From contig JAMXDE010000004.1 in NCBI GenBank assembly GCA_026770025.1, positions 2,418,001 to 2,482,000 of the forward strand: 64,000 nucleotides of DNA. The letters are read 5' to 3'. The stretch comes from Craspedostauros australis. Taxonomy: Eukaryota; Bacillariophyta; Bacillariophyceae; Mastogloiales; Achnanthaceae. The translations under genes and the position numbers were made by a program. Each line of letters starts with the position of its first letter. The stretch's first letter is position 1. Positions 10,465-23,298 of this stretch are shown here, piece by piece. Under the pieces are notes generated by a model. The model saw only the letters and a list, made by a program, of their open reading frames with translations. It ran no database searches and was not told where the DNA came from.

Positions 10465-13400
10465 CTAGAGCATACGGTTCTGGGCGAACTGCACGTAGTC
10501 CCGTCCCTTCTTGCTCTTCTCGCGTTTCAGGAACGTCTCTCCATGCTTCAGCCAGCGGACCGGATCTTCGCCGATCATCTTGGCGATTTCATCCTGAACG
10601 GGACGCTTCTCCCGCCGCCCAAGGACCCGCAGATCCTTCAGGAAGTGCTCGCTGGGATGTCCGTTGTGAATGTACATGCACTCCTTCAGTGTCATCATGG
10701 CCGATCCGAACTGGTGGTGCCGAGCGTAGTGCTGGACGAGGGACCCGTACGATGGAATGTCCAGCGTCCTTTGCTGGCTCTCCACGGTGTGTTTGAATGC
10801 CAACGCCCGCGACAATCGCTTGTTCTCTATCAGCATCTGGAAGAGCAGGCGTTCGGTGTACGCCGTTGGTTTCTGCCGAGTTTGTGGTGTGTTGTCGCCA
10901 AGCGCACGTTGCAACAAGGTAAGGGTTAGATAGGAGAGGAGGAAGTCCGCGGGCTCATTCTTCTCGCAAACTCGTTCCTTCGTGATCTTGTATGGACGCA
11001 GCGCACAACACGGGACCATGACATGACACTACGCTTCGCTATATTGTATCGCATCGAATTCCAATGCATTGCATTGCGTTGTATCGCATTGCGTCAGGTC
11101 ACTTACCACATTTGCCATTCCGAATTCTTCCTGATACAACGCCATTGCGTTGTCGATGGCGCCGGCCTTGGCCCGGACTTCCACTGCCGAATTCAGAACG
11201 TGAGAATCGAGCACGCCCGATTCCTTGGCGTAACCAAGGGCAAAGTCGACATTCTCCCGATTGGTCCTCTTCAACCATGCGGCGTTGATGTCGTCCGGCA
11301 TGACCTGTCGCAGTATGGGCGTCAGCTGCAGCAGCGATGGTGTTCCGAGCGTCGTCTTGAATTCTCTTCGAACTGCCTGCAACCGGTTGATAGGAAAGCC
11401 CGGGAGAACTTCCTGAAGCTCCATGATGTCGGCGCGTTCCACCTCATCCAGAATATCGAGCGCGTCGGTTTGGGGATGAGGAAGTGGAACGACAGCAGAT
11501 GGGGACGTGGTCGCGAGTTCAGCTGTTTGGCCATGCTGTTGCTGCAGTGCATCATCTGCGAGCACATCAATGCTTGATGAATCACCGTTTGATGAATTAC
11601 CGCTTGAGCCAGTAATGGAGCCCTCGACGAAGTGATCATCTTCGCTTGCTGTTTGCTGATCTGTGGTCTGTGATAGGGTGTCAACCTCCGGCACCGTTGA
11701 CGTTTCTGCTGTTGTTTTTGCTGCTGCCGTTGCTGTCGATCTTGCGGTGTCGTTTTCTTCTTCCTCCTCCTCTTTCCATCGCATATCATTGTAGTCGAAG
11801 TACATGCGCTTTGGTTTTTCCTTGACAGCGTTGTCGTCTTCAATTGTCTGTGTCTCTTTGGCCGCGATGTTTTCACTGTCCGACCCTTCAGTGGCCTTGG
11901 ATGAAATGAAGTTTGCACGAGCCTCAACAGTCTGCCGCGAACGGCCCAGGAAAGTCTCAGGATCTTCAAATTCGTGATCCGGCGTCGGACCTTCCATGGC
12001 TTCGAGCGAACGGTCAGGGAACAGATCGCTCTCGTCGAACGTCACATCTTCGTCAACGTACACCCCGCGGAACTTCCGTCTCACTCCCTTCTTGGGTTCC
12101 TCTTTCTCATTTTCATCCATCCGCCGCAGCGCGCTGACACCAACTTTCGTTGTATCCACCCCTGGGGATGCCGGATCTCTGTAGCTCGGTTTCCAGCGCT
12201 CGTTGATCATCCGCAGCGAGTTTTCGCAGAGATACCCGCCGTTCTCCACGCCTGCCCACATCATGCCGATTCCATTCCTGTTCAAGGCTTGCGCGCAGGC
12301 ATGAACGAATGCAGACACGACGCGGGTATCTGTTCCATACTCGCGTCGCTCGAACCCTGCCTGCTCATGTGGCGACAGCTCCTTCGTGAGCTGAGCATCG
12401 TCCTGTGTCGCCAACAATTTCTCGTTGCTTCCCTGGGCGATCTGTCTATCGCGAATGGTGTTTTCATTTCCTTCCACGTCGACTGTGCCGCTGCTGCTGC
12501 TGCTGATGTTGCCACTAGTCTCGCCGATGGTGGTATTGTGAGCAACAACGTCGGTTGGACCAAGCTCACCTCCTAAACCAGGCAGCTCCGAATAGTCCAT
12601 CTCACCGTCATAGTCATCGTCGTCGTCATAGTCGTCATCATCGTCGTCAAGACCATCGGCGATACGCGTGACTGCCGCGTCTGACCCTCGGGCGTTAGCC
12701 TGACGACTCGACGGTCCCGACAGCTCCTCTATATGTTGCGCGCTTCCGATCAGACGGAGATGATCGAGCTTGCGAACTTCCGCTGCCAAATAAATGGCCT
12801 TGGCCGTTGCGGAGTCGCCGGCAGCACCCGCACACAGGATCAAGGCCGAAATGAAGCCATCATCCAGCTCCACCTCTGCATTTTCGGCCATGATGACGAT
12901 TTCCCGCGCCATGAGACCATGGTGCTGCGTGAAGGATTCGCGGCGCATCTGCAATCGTGAGGATCCCCGTTCGAAGCGATTGGCGATCTCGTGGCTGCGT
13001 GCCACCGCTCGGAGTGCGCTGGAGAAGCACAAGGTGGTTGGCTTGACTTCGAACCGTTGCATCTCCTCGAGCAAGTTGATGACCTTTTCCGCCTGCCCGC
13101 GTGCGCCGCACAATCGTATGATCGCACCGTAGGCCATCGCGTCTGGCTCGGTGCCAATGATCCTCATTTCTTTCCATTTCTCCCACCCGGCCTTGCCAGC
13201 CTTGTCACGGACGGCATGGGGTAGCCGGCCGTTGTTGCTGACATGGTAACATGCCGCCATGAGCGAGGTGTACGCTGCTTGCGTCGGTGGGACGTCGTTG
13301 CGCGTCATTTCCTCCATGACGCTCAAGCAGCCTTCATAATCGTGCAGCTTGGCATGGATGTCGACCAGGATGGACCAGCTGTAGGCTGACACTTTATGCT

Positions 13401-14684
13401 GGTTGGTTGTCATGAGATCGAACACTCGCCGTGCCTGCCATTGCCATGGTCAGTCAGTCAGTTCAGTGATGCGTGATCGTCATCAAGAATGTTATCGTAG
13501 AATAGAGCATAGCAGAGCAGAATACCAATATGAGGAACCGATGGTGTGAGGCACGGTACAGTATGGAATGACGGAAAGCGCAAGAAATCGCCCAACCACA
13601 ATGGGAGGGTCACAATGATGCCAACAACGCTCAACTCAATTGAACCCAACTCCATTCCACACGACGCAACACGATGCAACACGACGCAACTCACCTCGCC
13701 AGGTGTGCCGCAGCACGTGAGTAGCGATGTGTAAGTGACCTCACCAAAGGCCGAAGTTGGGACGCCGAGGTCCTTCAGCAAGAACTTAAGTGCGCGGACC
13801 AGACCGATCGGTTTGCGGCGCGTCCCGTTGAGGTCGCGGTAGGCCATGAGAGCATTCGCGATGTTCCTGTCCGACGGCAAGGTGGCAAACTGGACCGATG
13901 GCAGCGACGTCGACTCCTCGGCAGCCGATTCTACATCGCCGAGACTCTTCCTCCATGTCTCGTAGCGCTTCATCTGACGTTGAACCTTGTTGTAGTACCT
14001 GCCGAACTTGTCGCCTCTGTACGACGGCACCGGCGTGGGTTCGCTGGTCAGCGACTGCGTGCCACCCATGATGCTGTCCAACAAGGCATCGCCGTGCGTG
14101 TAAACATCGTCGCTGGTATCCGCGAGAGAAGTGGTGCCCGGCAGCTCGCCATTCGCCACGCGCGCCTTGTGGACGAGAGACTCGAACTCTTCCTTGTCGC
14201 GTTCGCGGCGTTGGCCGGCCACGGATCCGGGCGCGCTGTGACGAGCGATCGCTGCCTGCCGCCGCTTGGCCTTGGCGCTCATCTTCTTGCCACCGCGACG
14301 TCGGCGGTTGGCCTCCTGACGCGCGGCCATCTTTTCGAAGGCCGACGATCGGTCGTGGCGGCGGTATCGCAGCTGCTGGTGGTTGAAGTAGAGCGATGCG
14401 GAGGCCGTGGGGTGGGAAACGAAGGAAACGACGTTGGCAGTGGGAGAAGCAACGCTGGGCGAGGAAAGGCCCATCGTCGAGTACTGGTGTCCATGGTTCA
14501 GTGATGAGACTGATACTGATACTGCTGTGGTTGGCAACGGCAATGCCGATACTGTCGATGGCTTCGCACGCGATACCTGGCGCGCAGTCCTCAGCAGCGA
14601 AGGGAGTCTCAGCACCATGATGCCAACAGCCAATCGTCCACCAGCTCGCAAGACAATCTCTGTGCTTCTTATTATATGATTCAA
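10465..14684 (-). CDS. Pentatricopeptide-repeat (PPR) protein, three exons, probably organellar
   Basis: The exons on the minus strand are 13695-14684, 11107-13434 and 10465-10872. Introns are 13435-13694 (donor GTGAGT, acceptor CAG) and 10873-11106 (donor GTAAGT, acceptor CAG), both phase 0. The joined protein is 1241 residues. The N-terminus (MNHIIRSTEIVLRAGGRLAV, or a start 22 codons later) is basic and hydroxylated without acids, like a mitochondrial or plastid targeting peptide. Across the first join the reading becomes GEARRVFDLM, a canonical PPR helix, followed by units such as SWSILVDIHAKLHDYEGCLS and a KVINLLEEMQRF unit. PPR proteins bind organelle RNA through helical pairs; the RNA target is unknown. 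After about residue 500 a highly acidic, Ser-rich segment of several hundred residues, including an Asp/Tyr run, interrupts the array before further helical repeats near the C-terminus. Confidence 0.82.
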
Positions 14685-15279
14685 ACCACTATGCTAACAA
14701 TGAGTTGCTCTCCGTCGTGTGATAGTCGTACGATCCAACAGAGGCGAGAGCATTGATGCTTTTCGGTCGCTCAGCTCTCTGCCAGGTGAGTGTTCCAAGC
14801 AGATGGTCGGGGTTTGGTGGAAGGCTTTTACTCCACATGTTTCGTTGTCTTTCTCCCATTTTTGGTTGGTTTGTGGTTGTGGATACTCTTCTCATTTGAT
14901 GACTCGTGACCTGACTCATGCTTCTCATGATTGATGAAACACGACTGGTAGTATGCTATATCGCAACCTAGACAGATATGCCGACAAATATCCCATCAAC
15001 AAGCGTCGAAACTGAATAGAGCAACAGAGTGTATTAGATCATGGAGGACATTCTGGCCCACTGCTTGACTCGCGCCTGTGCACGTCATCATTGAATGCGT
15101 TAGCACCAAGCACACTCGTACTCTAGTCCATCGATGGACGCACGTATCAGTCTGTGAAACGTTGTTGTCTACGATGGTTGGTTTGGGATGCTTGCTTGAC
15201 ATCGCCGTGCTGGTGATCCCGACCTCGCCGCTGCCAGGAGCTTCCCGTCGTCTGTCACAGTCATTTTGGCTTGGACATT
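14685..15279. other. Intergenic between PPR and fasciclin genes
   Basis: Nothing coding is supported. It contains the PPR promoter side (right of 14684) and the 3' flank of the fasciclin gene. Confidence 0.5.
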
Positions 15280-17124
15280 CTAGTTGTATCCGAAAAGCCA
15301 GCACAGGAATGCCCAGCTATATGGACATTCCTCTTCCGAGTCTTCTGGGATTGTGAGCACGGTGTCGATGATGTGGATCACACCGTTCACTGCGGGGATG
15401 TCCGGGGTGGTGACCTCCACGTCGGTGTTGAGGAAGAGCGTGTCGTTGTCCACGGAGACATCGATCTTGGATCCCTCGAGGGTACGGACAGACTTGCCGT
15501 CGTAGTTGGTGAGCACCTCGGAATCCCTCTCGCCCGCCAGGACGTGATACAGGAGGATGTCCTTGAGCTCGCCCATCGGGTCGGCCAGCAACTCATCCAG
15601 CTTGCCGGCCGGCAGAGCATTGAATGCGGCATCGGTGGGTGCGAACACGGTGAATCGTCCTTCGCCCTGCAAGGTCTCGGTCAGCTCGGCGGCATCGAGC
15701 CCGGCAAGGAGAGTGGTGAAGATTCCGGCCTCGTCCGCAACGCCGGGGATGTCCTTTGGAAGGGAGACGGTGGGTGGGATCAGGACGGAATCGATGATGT
15801 GGATGATCCCGTTGGACGCCAGCACATCGGGAGTCGTCACAGTGGCTTCGCCCTTGTTGATCTTGACGCTTCCATCGACCACGCCGAGTCCGAGGCTTTC
15901 ATTCTCCACGAGGGTTGGCGCGGACAGCAGCCCGTTGATGATGTCGGTGCTATTAGCAAAGGCGGGCACGACGTGGTACTTCAGGATCTCGGCCAACGTG
16001 GGCTGGTTCTCATCCTTCAACAAGAATCGCAGAGCGCCGGGTGGCAGATCGAGGAAGGCATCATCGGTTGGTGCAAAGACGGTGTAGGTGCCGTTGGGGT
16101 CCGCAAGAGGCTCGTCCAGATCCGTGATATCCAGAGCCGCCAGCAGGATGTAGAAGTCTCCATTCTCGAAGGCTGTGTCAATGATGTTGAGCGGGATTTC
16201 AAGGTCTGGTGGGATCAGCACGCGGTCGATGACATGCACGACGCCGTTGGTGGCGTCGAGGTCGGCGGTCGTGACCTTGGAGTCATCGACGAAGATGGTC
16301 TTGATCCATCTCCAGTGACGCCAGCTCAATCTCCACCAGATGCTGAAGGTCACGTCGTCTCCGTTGGCCGTGGTAGCGGTGTCGCCGTCGTTGATGGCAT
16401 CGGAGAAGACCTCGGAGGTGAGGACGTGGTAGAACAGAAGATCGGTGAGCTTGTCCGGGTTGGCGATGAGGAACTCCAAGCCGCCGTCTGGCAAATGCTC
16501 GAAGGCCTCGTTGGTGGGCGCGAAGACGGCTGCGTCGTGCAATTCCAGTTGAGCAGATTGAGTGCATAGATTGAGGCGATTACGTTTGATAGTGGAGTGG
16601 AGTGGAGTGGAACAGAGTAGTGATGTTGCGTTCATCATCCGAGCGCAGAATAGAGAATGCAGGTTCCGAGTTTGGATTGATTGCGTGTATTATTGGGTGT
16701 GAGAAATCCGAAGGCGTAAGCGAAAGATGACACATCGAAGCGGAGTACAAGTGATGTGACGTGATGCCATGTGCAACGTGCAAAGTGATCACAAACGAAA
16801 CAGAAAGGCATTGGTCAGACGAAGAGGAGAGAGGCAAGGAGACAATGGCACGGAAGCTGATGGTGCCCAAGGAGGATGCTGTTCAGACCATAGTACCAGC
16901 AGCACTGATACGGAAGCGCGAGCAAAACGAAAGAACTCACTCAGTGGACCACCACTGTCCAAGGCAGCCAGTACCGATGGATCGGCAGCTCCGATGGCCG
17001 TGACGAGAGTAGTGAAGTCATCCCCGGAGGCGATCTCGAGGATGGTCTCATCTTGCGCGGAGACAAAGGTAGTTGCCACCACGGTCGCAAGAAGAGCGGA
17101 AAGGAGGTTGCGGATGAGCTTCAT
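15280..17124 (-). CDS. Secreted protein with three fasciclin (FAS1) domains
   Basis: There are two exons on the minus strand, 16941-17124 and 15280-16529. The intron 16530-16940 has donor GTGAGT and acceptor GCAG, phase 1, and the join restores the FAS1 motif GGPLTVFAPTNEAF. The protein has 477 residues. MKLIRNLLSALLATVVATT...SAQ is a clear signal peptide. Three FAS1 units follow, each with an (F/Y)TVFAPT(N/D)xAF H1 motif, a YHV segment (FYHVL, KYHVV, LYHVL) and an H2 motif ending NG(V/I)(V/I)H(V/I)ID. FAS1 domains mediate adhesion at cell surfaces and in extracellular matrix, so a role in cell-wall or mucilage adhesion is reasonable inference. The first unit carries an odd Trp/Arg-rich insertion (IWWRLSWRHWRW) before its last strand. 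No C-terminal membrane anchor is visible. Confidence 0.9.
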
Positions 17125-20085
17125 GGTGACTGTGTTGAGGAGGAGATGTTGTCTTCTTCTTCTTCTTCTGTCGCTGATGTTGTGACTGGTGGTCGTCCAC
17201 GCTTCTGGTCCGAATGTTCGAGTTGCAACGAACTTGTTTTTATGAGTTGTGATGGATCAGCATCCGCAGGAGTGGATGGATGAATGTGTTTGCTCAGAAA
17301 AGGGAGGGCGACTCGTGGCAGTCGATGTGATGAAGGTGTTACAAGTGAAGCCAACAACAACGAGGATGTGGAGAGAGCGGAACTGGTTCCATTCATGAAA
17401 AGACGTCAGAAGTGGTGGGAACACTGATCGTGCGAAATTATCAAATTCTTCCGTCATCGTGGTCAACACATCATGGGGGGGGAGACATGTCGTTAAGTGG
17501 CGTGAAGAAGGATCCGCAACGTCGCCTGTGGAGGTGTTCCTGATAACGTACGAGGACTGTGCGACCTATCGTTAGATAGAGAAGGGAATCCTCCATAATC
17601 GCATGCTGCTTCCGGCCATGTACAACGACCAAACGAACACATTCGCACAACAAGTATGCTGCGCAGATTGCGATGAGTTCCGATGCTGGTACTGGTTTTG
17701 GCGAAGAGCCTGAAGCTGAGAGCACTCCGATTTCAGCTGCGACACGCATTCATGTCGAGTAGTCTGCATTGAAGTATTCTAGAATATTCTATTCTATTTA
17801 CTTCACCATTTGCAACTACTTGAATCGCAAAAGTGTACAACTGGCTCCTCGCAACAGTGCTTCACGCGCACACTTCGTTTGGCAACGTTCGGTAGGACAA
17901 AGGCCTGGAGATCAAGGCTGAGACGGAGCCTGATTTCGTGCGTTCATCTCTCTCTCTCCCGACTTATCCAAGGCCAAGAGTGGCCACTTGCCGCTCTTCC
18001 TTTCCGCTCTTTGGAGAGAAATGGATCTGAGATGCATCTTGGTAGGGGCATCTTGTGGGTCGTGATGTTGGCCGTTTCGAGTTCCACGCGCCCTCTTGTT
18101 GAGTCATCATGGAACCTCGTAGAACAAAAAGATACCATTCAGGCTCCCGATCCAAAACCACGAATCAGTGACGTTGTTTGTTGAGCACGCCTACGACTAC
18201 ACGTAGAAACAAGCAGGATGATCAGCTTCCGAATTGAAGACTCATCACAACCAACGATGATGGTGCGCACTCACGCCAGGCATCATGGGAAGCAAATAGC
18301 GACAGCTTCCACCAAAGCTGACGACGGATTGCGCGTCATACTATTCCAGTGGAAGACATCCAGAGCATAGCTCGCGTCGAGCACTCGAAGTTCTCTGGTG
18401 CATCCCCTCCAGATGAAATCATTTGACACCACGGAGCACGCGGATGCACAGACAAGCGTCCGGAGCCTCTGCGTTGCCGGGTTGCCGCTCAATGATGCGC
18501 ATCATGCTGACTCAGTCCATATCTGACGCTTTCGTGCGTACTCTAGCGAAAGTGGACATGCTGGACGAATGCAATACTATTCACCGAAAACATGCCGATG
18601 GTCGCGCCCCATGAGGCTGTTTCATGTCGTACTATCTCCATGAACGAGATTGCCACGTTGCACGACAACAAATTTGGCACGATCGATGGTCATGGAGAAC
18701 AGATCGCAGTTTGACTCGTTGCAGGCTGTGAGCACGCTCGAAAAGCAGGCAGCAGCCACGCTGCTGGATCAAGTCGAGGCGAATCGAGTCGCACCAAGAT
18801 GCAACGCTCAACAACGCCCTTGCGGTGCAATGCGGTTCTTGGTTCTTCCGTTGTGTTTGGTGCCTCTTTGCGACAACCAATCGACATCCAACATCTCCAC
18901 TTGGTTGCGAAAGTCCTCTGATGGACAAACGTTTCGTGTCTATCCTCGGTTTCTCGATGCGATACATCCACGTCTAACCGTCGACAGTCTGGCCATCTCA
19001 TCAACGGTGATCCAAAAACATGAGGGGCTTTGTGTGTACTTCGATAAATCCGATGTTGGCGACGACGGCTCTCTAATTACCATGCCATGCGTGTCGTAGT
19101 ACGACTCTTTTGACCGTTGGGGGCTAAGTGGAGGGTTGGGCGAGCAGCTGTCGCGCGTGGCCATCGCGAAATGGAGCAACGCGCCACACGCGTTCGCGTC
19201 GCCAACAAATGTGAGATAGCGATTGTGCGCCACTTTGTGCGCCGTTTTCGCGGTGATACTCCGCATCACCTGGCAGGTCCACGAAAATGGCAAATCATGC
19301 GTTTGGTTTGTGTGTGTGCCTGTGAGTATGGTTTGTGCGCGGTGTGGCAGCAAACACTTTCCGTTCAGACATCGACAGCGGAGCCGTTGGTGGTGAGTGG
19401 GATTGCTTGGAGGTTGTCGGTGCTGTTGTCGTTGGTGTTGTCGTTGGTCGTGAAGTGGAGTGGAGTGCAGTTTCGCATCGTGCTGCTGATCGACTCTGCT
19501 GAACTCTTCGACTCTTATCAGTGCATTGCTGAAGACAAACACACAGACACAGACGCACCAAGGGCAACCTGGACTGCACTACGGAACGTGAGGTGACGTG
19601 ACGCAAACATCACCCATCATTCCCCTCTGTGCTGCAATTCACCATCTGTTGTCGCCTCTCTTTTACGATTGAACGAGGCTTCCAGTATTGCGTTGAGTAT
19701 ACAGAGCGCTCCGCAGAAGAATCGGAGCAAGCGCAAGTCATTGCTTGAGCTCAAACAGCAGCAAAGACAGCATCAACAATTCCAACGACGGCACAGGCCG
19801 CAACAACACCACAGCAACACAGTAACACAGTAACGCAGTAACGAAGTAGCACAGAAAGCTCAGCCAAGTGAAGCGAAGCCGAACGGAGCATCAACCAAGG
19901 TCAGCTAGAAGACGCCATCGTGAAGCAACTCACTCAACCGAAGAGTCAAGCGGAGCGCTTCGAGCATTCACACAAAGGCCTCTCGGTGGTGGGAACCGTG
20001 CTGCCATACTCCAGGTCCACCACTTCTATACCATCCAGAGGCAAGCGTGCGGCACAACTTTATCACCAGCAAAAGCGGCAGCAGC
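17125..20085. other. 3-kb divergent intergenic region between the fasciclin and LRR-1 genes
   Basis: No gene is supported on either strand; frames are short, overlap each other and have no domain. It separates two divergently transcribed secreted-protein genes and should hold both promoters. A heat-shock-element-like triplet lies at 17777-17789, and short CAGTAAC-type direct repeats lie just upstream of LRR-1 (about 19820-19855). Confidence 0.5.
17777..17789. promoter_or_regulatory. Heat-shock-element-like motif TTCTAGAATATTC
   Basis: This is a perfect TTCnnGAAnnTTC arrangement, followed by another TTC with correct spacing at 17792-17794. It lies about 650 bp upstream of the fasciclin start and 2.3 kb upstream of LRR-1. 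Diatom genomes carry many heat-shock-factor genes, but binding here is only inferred from the motif. Confidence 0.35.
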
Positions 20086-23000
20086 ATGCGGGTTTCGCGG
20101 TTCGGCTTCCTTGTCTTCTTCCTGGCAGCATCGTCGTCGGCACTCCCAGCACCATCGGCAGCAGAACCAAACTTGCGCAATAGTCCAACCCTCCTGAGGA
20201 AATTGGCGGGCAGTACAGCAGAAGCAGGCGGCACAGCGGATGTCAGTTATGGTGACGATCGCGAAAAGAGAGAGAAGGTGCATGATCCCAGGGAGAGGTT
20301 AGAAGCTGATCCCGAGAGAGAAATCAATGTGCCGGTTCAGCATGAGGTCCAACCAGAGCAACACGAGGTGGTTCACTCAGGGCCCACCCAGCAGCAGCCT
20401 TCAACGACGAACGACAGTCCGCCACAGGAGGATGTGGACCAGCTGGAAGAACGCACGCAGTTGGACACCCGAAGCAGCGAGAGTGTCACCGAAACGCCAC
20501 CGGCTCTCGAGGAAGAAGACGAAATATTTTCTGATTTCGTTGCTGAAATGCGGATGAGCGTCGACACTAGCGCACCAACTAGCTTATCAACAACGGAACC
20601 GACGAGCCAGCCCACGAATGCCACTGTGGTTGACACAAACATGCCAACCCCAGCACCGACCGCGTTGGAATCAGCGGCACCAACCGGGATGCCATCAACC
20701 GATCCGACAAGTGCGCCGACTCAACTTCCCACGATCATGCGGTCAGCTCCGCCAACCGGAGAGGAAGACACGCTGAGCCCGTCGACCACTCCGAGCGTAT
20801 CGCCGACGCAAATGCCATCAGCGCAACCAAGTGCCAATCCATCGGCAATGCCATCGAGCACACCGACCGGGACTCCCACAGTCACAGCTTCGACGAGTCC
20901 CTCCGTTGCGCCCAGCACTCCCCCTTCGGCACAACCGTCGATGCCACCATCTGCGATGCCATCGTCGGCTCCTTCTGCGCAGCCGTCGTCGTCACCCTCC
21001 GTGAGTCCATCGCGAACACCGTCCTCCATGCCTTCCACGACGCCGTCGGCGAGTCCATCCAGCGAGCCATCGGCATCTCCGTCAAATTCACCATCGGGTA
21101 GACCCTCTGCCACACCCTCAGTTGTGCCGTCCAATCCCCCTTCCACGATGCCGTCGGCAAGTCCATCCAGCGAGCCATCGGCATCTCCGTCAAATTCACC
21201 ATCGGGTAGACCCTCTGCCACACCCTCAGTTGCGCCGTCCACCACTCCTTCCACCATGCCGTCGGTGTCGCCGTCAGCATCGCCATCGGGACAACCGTCA
21301 AGTTCACCAAGTATCAGGCCGAGCAAAGAACCCAGCACATCACCATCGTCTGAGCCATCGAGTTCACCAAGTGGAAGGCCGAGTCGTACCCCAAGCGCAG
21401 AACCGTCTTCGGAACCGTCGAGCACGCCAAGTATCATGCCCAGCAAAGAACCCAGCGCATCGCCATCGTCTGAGCCATCGGCCATGCCAAGTGCGTTGCC
21501 ATCGGCACATCCGTCGGCAGCACCAAGTGCGACACCGTCAACTTCTCCGTCGCTGTCACCGTCAGCAACACCAAGCAGCAATCCATCCATTTTGCCTTCG
21601 GCAGAACCAAGTATGGCACCATCGGCTTCTCCATCACTGAATCCATCGACGATGCCGTCGATTGCGCCATCCGCACGACCATCATCCTTGCCGACAGGAG
21701 CCCCCTCGGATGATCCGTCGGCATCCCCCTCCTCTGTACCATCAGTGTCTCCGTCCACATCGCCGTCGAGTGTGCCTAGCGTCGCCCCGTCGGCATTCCC
21801 CTCACAGCAACCATCACAGAACCCATCAGTGACACCATCCGCATTACCCACGTTGGCGTCAGAAACACCATCAATCACACCATCAGTCTCGCCATCCGTT
21901 CAACCGTCGTCTATGCCGTCTTCCGTGCCATCGCCCATACCCAGTGCTCTTCCATCAGCGGTGCCAACCGTGTCACCATCATCCATCCCAAGCTCCCTTC
22001 CCACAAGCAGCCCAACCGTCACATGCAACCTATCGCCGGAAGCCCGAGACAATCTCATCCGAGATTCCCTGGAACAAGTGTCCGGCTCCGAATTGCTGGA
22101 CCAACCTGGAAGTGCGCAGAACTTGGCGGCGACTTGGTTGATCGACCTGGACACCGCCAGGCTGTGTCCGCAAGATGCCAATCTCGTGCAACGGTACTCA
22201 TTGGCAGTGTTCTACTACAGCACGCGCGGTGACACGTGGAGAGAATGCAGCGCACCGACCAACTTTTCCGATCCCATCGCCATCGAGGCTGCCAACGATG
22301 CGTGTCTGATAGTGATTGTTGGCGGAGGAACGAACGCATGGTTGACACCAGGAACCGAGTGTCAATGGGGTGGTCTGCGATGTACCAGCGAGGGGTTCAT
22401 TGACACCATGGAATTCCGTAAGTACCTTGTCCTTGCATCACACCTGTGCGTGTTGCATTGGAAACATGACCAACCACTACGTTGTTTTCGACATGTGATG
22501 CTGACTCTTTCTTCTGCTTCCTCCCTGTCGCTTTTCTTTGTCATTCTTTTTTGCAACATCGGTCCTTACTCATGACGCGCGCAGAGGGCAACGCACTGAG
22601 AGGGACGCTCGCGGACGAAATCGGACGCTTGGATGATCTGCGGTCGTTAAGGTTGGAGGCCGGCGTCTTGAGCGGGAACATCCCATCTGCATTTGGCGAT
22701 CTGATCAATCTGGAAATTCTGGATCTGAACATTAACTCGTTGGATGGGAGCATTCCGGATGATGTCTACTTCCTCGCCAACCTCCGGGAAATCGACCTCG
22801 ATGACAACAGCTTCTCTGGTCCCATCAGCCCTTTGATCGGATCCCTGTCAAATCTTCAGTTCCTGCAACTGGACAACAACGCTTTCACGGGGATGATCCC
22901 CTCGGAGCTGGGATCCCTCCGCTTCCTAGGTACGCATGTGTCATGTCCGCGTGTACTGATTCGCTTTCATATGCCGCTCCGTTTGACAGCTTGACTTCGG

Positions 23001-23298
23001 GAAACTATCGCAGTGACATCACATGGTGGCAAAGAAGCATCACCACACTCGCATCGTCCTAACACTTCTTCCGGCGCATCGCAATTGCTTTCCTTCACCC
23101 CCTCTCACGTGCCAACATCTCGCTTGCGCGACAGAACTCGCAACATTCGAAAGCAACAGGTTATCAGGGTCGATGCCGGCACAGGTCTGTGCCAACGTGA
23201 CAGGATCGTTGATGGTCCTTGTCGTGGATTGCGCCGGAGCACCAAACCGAGTGTCACCACCCTTCGTCGAATGCAGCTGTTGCACAAGATGTAGTTAA
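20086..23298 (+). CDS. Secreted LRR protein with Ser/Pro-rich stalk (LRR-1)
   Basis: The exons are 20086-22417, 22585-22929 and 23135-23298, joined at phase-1 GT-AG introns (donors GTAAGT and GTACGC), giving 946 residues. ATG 20086 starts a signal peptide (MRVSRFGFLVFFLAASSS); the upstream in-frame GTG is rejected. A charged linker of about 130 residues is followed by a stalk of roughly 490 residues built of PSxxPSxx units, and then a Cys-containing cap domain with LCPQDANLVQRYSL and FYYSTRGDTW. Exons 2 and 3 encode about five plant-type LRRs (for example LREIDLDDNSFSGPISPLIG), and the protein ends in a Cys-rich tail (ECSCCTRC). There is no membrane segment after the signal peptide, so it is probably a cell-surface or wall protein, with the stalk likely heavily O-glycosylated. 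This architecture is typical of diatoms; ligand and function are unknown. Confidence 0.85.
20750..22015 (+). repeat. PSxxPSxx stalk-coding repeat inside LRR-1
   Basis: A degenerate 12-bp (4-codon) periodicity encodes Pro-Ser pairs separated by two variable residues. One block of about 120 bp (near 21046-21115 and again near 21153-21233) is duplicated almost exactly, showing recent slippage or unequal exchange. The opposite strand is incidentally open for 385 codons because of the same periodicity. Confidence 0.85.

Noticed and set aside
15271-16569. 432-codon plus-strand frame opposite the fasciclin gene
   Set aside because: Starts without ATG and has no domain; the minus strand has three FAS1 units and a signal peptide.
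18650-19596. Two plus-strand frames of about 150 codons upstream of LRR-1
   Set aside because: They overlap a 200-codon minus frame of equal quality and no family is recognisable.
20721-21878. 385-codon minus-strand frame rich in DG repeats resembling calcium-binding repeats
   Set aside because: It is the antisense of the PSxxPSxx stalk; Ser-Pro codons read backwards give Asp-Gly by codon structure alone, and it has no signal or domain.
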